DNA of 6,457 nucleotides from Actinomycetes bacterium (lineage in GTDB: Bacteria; Actinomycetota; Acidimicrobiia; UBA5794). The notes below the pieces were generated by a model that had not been told where the DNA came from, did not search any database, and was given only the letters and a program-made list of their open reading frames with translations. The position numbers and the translations under genes are program-made. Below are positions 4,713 through 6,457 of this stretch, in pieces; the stretch's first letter is position 1; the number at the start of each line of letters is the position of its first letter. Where the stretch lies: assembly GCA_030598305.1 (NCBI GenBank), contig JAUVQC010000078.1:1-6457 (forward strand), given 5' to 3'.

Positions 4713-6457
4713 ATGATGACCGAGACAGCATCAGACACACAGACTGGCCCACCGCCGCTCACCGAGGTTCTCGGCGGTGGGCTGAAACTCACGTTCGGGT
4801 TCGTCAAGCGGAGGCCATGGTCGTTCTCACTCGCGGTGTTCGGTGCCCTCTTGTTCGTTTCTGCGATCGTTGCATCGGCAGTCGTTGCCGGTCGGATCAC
4901 CGACTCGCTGATCATCCCTGTCCTCGAGGAGGGCAAGTCAACAGCAGGTCGTCTCTGGCCGGCGATCGCGATGGTCACAGGCGTTGCCGTGTGGAAGTCG
5001 ATCGGTATCACGTTACGCAGATCTGCCGCTGGATGGCTCCAATACGGGACAAGGGCGGATGCGCGGAAACGGCTCATCGAACACCAGATGCGTCTCGACC
5101 TCGCGTGGCACGACAGGAGGTCGACGGGTGATCTTCTCTCCGTGAGTGAGGTCGATACGAACCAGGGAACGTTCGTACTCGCCCCCTTTCCCTATGCGAC
5201 AGGCTCGTTCTTCCTGCTCATCGGTACCGTCTTCCTGGTGGCGGCTGCCGACATCTTCCTTGGCGGCGTCGTCCTTCTCGGCCTCGTGGCGATGCTCGTT
5301 ATCGACATACATGGCGCGTTCAGGACGTATCAGCCATTTGTCGATGTCCAGGAGCAACGAGGTCGGGTGTCGGGCATCGCTCACGAGTCCATCGATGGTG
5401 CTTTGACGATCAAGGCGCTTGGGCGACGTAGGGAGGAGACCGCCCGCTTCAAAGAGGCCTCGGACGATCTTCGAGATGAGCTTATCTCCGTCAATTCCAC
5501 GTGGGTAGGATATCGCTCAGTGGTCGAATCGCTCCCAACGATGATCACGCTCGCGATTCTCGTCGTCGGCGCGTTCAGGTTGGCGGCCGGTGGCGTGTCC
5601 GCTGGCGACCTGGTGACGGTTGCTTACCTGCTCTCACTCCTGACGATGCCCGTGTCGCTCCTTGGCTTCGTCATCTGGGAGATGGCGCACTCGATGGCGG
5701 CGTGGAAGCGTGTACAGGCCATCCTCGACGCCGATGCTGTTGTCGACCACGGTGCTGCTGTTGCGAGTGACGAGGTCAGTGGCGGTGCAATCGCCAGCGA
5801 CGATGTCTCCTTCGGCTACGGAACCGACGACCTGGTTCTCACGAACGTCGAGATGGACATCGGCGGTGGTCGCACCATCGCGATCGTTGGCCCGACCGGG
5901 TCGGGGAAATCCACTCTCGCCCTCCTTCTCGCAAGGCTCTGGGATCCTGTTACTGGGCACATCACCGTGGACGGGAGAGATGTGAGAGACTTCGCACGTT
6001 CCCAGCTCGCCGGTGAGGTGGCGTTCGTGGCCCAGGAGTCCTTCCTCTTTGACGACACGGTCGAAGGCAACATCACACTGGGTGCGCCGATCAGCCGCAG
6101 CGATGTCAGGACGGCCGCAACCCTCGCGGGTGCCCAGAATTTCGTCGATGAACTTGAGTACGGATTCGACACACGTATAGGTGAGCGCGGCATGTCGCTT
6201 TCTGGGGGGCAGCGACAACGCATCGCGCTTGCACGAGCACTAGTGAGACGGCCGAGGGTCCTGATCCTCGACGACGCGACTTCCGCGGTTGACCCGTCCG
6301 TCGAGACGCGCATTCTGAAGGGTCTTCGGCGTTCAGAGCTCCCGTCAACGGTTGTGATCGTGGCATATCGGAAGGCATCCATCGCCCTTGCGGACGAGGT
6401 CATATTCATCGATCGTGGGACGGTCGTTGCCCAGGGAACACACGACGAACTCCTGGC
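4713..6457 (+). CDS. Type IV ABC exporter half-transporter with degenerate ATP site (3' end beyond window)
   Basis: The visible 581 residues contain a membrane domain fused to a nucleotide-binding domain, so it is a half-transporter that must pair. Membrane segments lie near 36-60, 82-100, 163-182, 183-198, 276-293 and 302-328. The ATP-binding part shows an A-loop FGYG (Tyr369), Walker A GPTGSGKST (393-401), Q-loop Gln441, an IGERG segment before the signature LSGGQ (496-500), Walker B VLILD (516-520), and D-loop SAVD (524-527). Two key residues are changed: the catalytic Glu after Walker B is Asp521, and the switch His is Tyr552 (VAYRKASIALADEV). With the intact signature, this is the pattern of the degenerate half of a heterodimeric exporter; I recall the same DDATSAVD and VAYR pairing in other actinobacterial exporters. 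The partner is expected immediately downstream. The substrate cannot be inferred. Start: ATG 4713, or ATG 4716 if leaderless. It lies divergent from the lipoprotein gene. Confidence 0.93.
   Translation, partial: MMTETASDTQTGPPPLTEVLGGGLKLTFGFVKRRPWSFSLAVFGALLFVSAIVASAVVAGRITDSLIIPVLEEGKSTAGRLWPAIAMVTGVAVWKSIGITLRRSAAGWLQYGTRADARKRLIEHQMRLDLAWHDRRSTGDLLSVSEVDTNQGTFVLAPFPYATGSFFLLIGTVFLVAAADIFLGGVVLLGLVAMLVIDIHGAFRTYQPFVDVQEQRGRVSGIAHESIDGALTIKALGRRREETARFKEASDDLRDELISVNSTWVGYRSVVESLPTMITLAILVVGAFRLAAGGVSAGDLVTVAYLLSLLTMPVSLLGFVIWEMAHSMAAWKRVQAILDADAVVDHGAAVASDEVSGGAIASDDVSFGYGTDDLVLTNVEMDIGGGRTIAIVGPTGSGKSTLALLLARLWDPVTGHITVDGRDVRDFARSQLAGEVAFVAQESFLFDDTVEGNITLGAPISRSDVRTAATLAGAQNFVDELEYGFDTRIGERGMSLSGGQRQRIALARALVRRPRVLILDDATSAVDPSVETRILKGLRRSELPSTVVIVAYRKASIALADEVIFIDRGTVVAQGTHDELL

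Noticed and set aside
4658..5077. Upstream extension of the lipoprotein frame (140 more residues)
   Set aside because: It would bury the signal peptide and lipobox inside the protein and runs antisense through the exporter's membrane domain.
5634..6409. Two long minus-strand frames opposite the exporter
   Set aside because: They cover the ATP-binding domain with all its motifs on the other strand; their products show no domain.

Overview
The window looks like chromosomal DNA from a high-GC actinobacterium. The evidence is an ergothioneine pair of mycobacterial type, a Cfp30B-like double VOC protein, a secreted L,D-transpeptidase of actinobacterial type, and several genes that seem to start without a leader. 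Acidimicrobiia is my best guess, but I cannot prove it from sequence alone. I see no mobile element, CRISPR array, tRNA, rRNA or riboswitch. Coding density is very high; the longest stretch without a gene is about 110 bases.

Left part (1-2594, minus strand): a probable three-gene operon, read right to left. It starts with a two-domain VOC protein that has a strong ribosome binding site. Next is egtB, the sulfoxide synthase of ergothioneine synthesis, then egtD, the histidine trimethylase, which runs off the left edge. EgtD makes hercynine and EgtB joins it to a thiol with oxygen. egtB and egtD overlap by ATGA, so the egtC found between them in mycobacteria is absent here.

Middle (2595-3953): a divergent plus-strand gene encodes a secreted protein that joins a DUF4214 region to a YkuD L,D-transpeptidase domain. 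A perfect 11-bp hairpin follows it and is a likely terminator.

Right part (3954-6457): a previously untracked 52-codon gene for a one-helix membrane protein converges on a lipoprotein gene, and both use the same CTAG for their stop codons. The lipoprotein gene diverges, across only 55 bp, from a type IV ABC exporter half-transporter that runs off the right edge. The nucleotide-binding domain of that exporter has Asp in place of the catalytic Glu and Tyr in place of the switch His. This suggests it is the degenerate half of a heterodimer whose partner should lie just downstream.

The most striking cross-cutting signal is that four genes without a convincing Shine-Dalgarno site (transpeptidase, small membrane protein, lipoprotein, exporter) each have a TAnnnT hexamer exactly 6 nt before an ATG, the geometry of leaderless transcripts. 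The VOC gene, which has a strong Shine-Dalgarno site, lacks this signal. I found no clearly new multi-gene system; the candidates worth checking are listed as findings.
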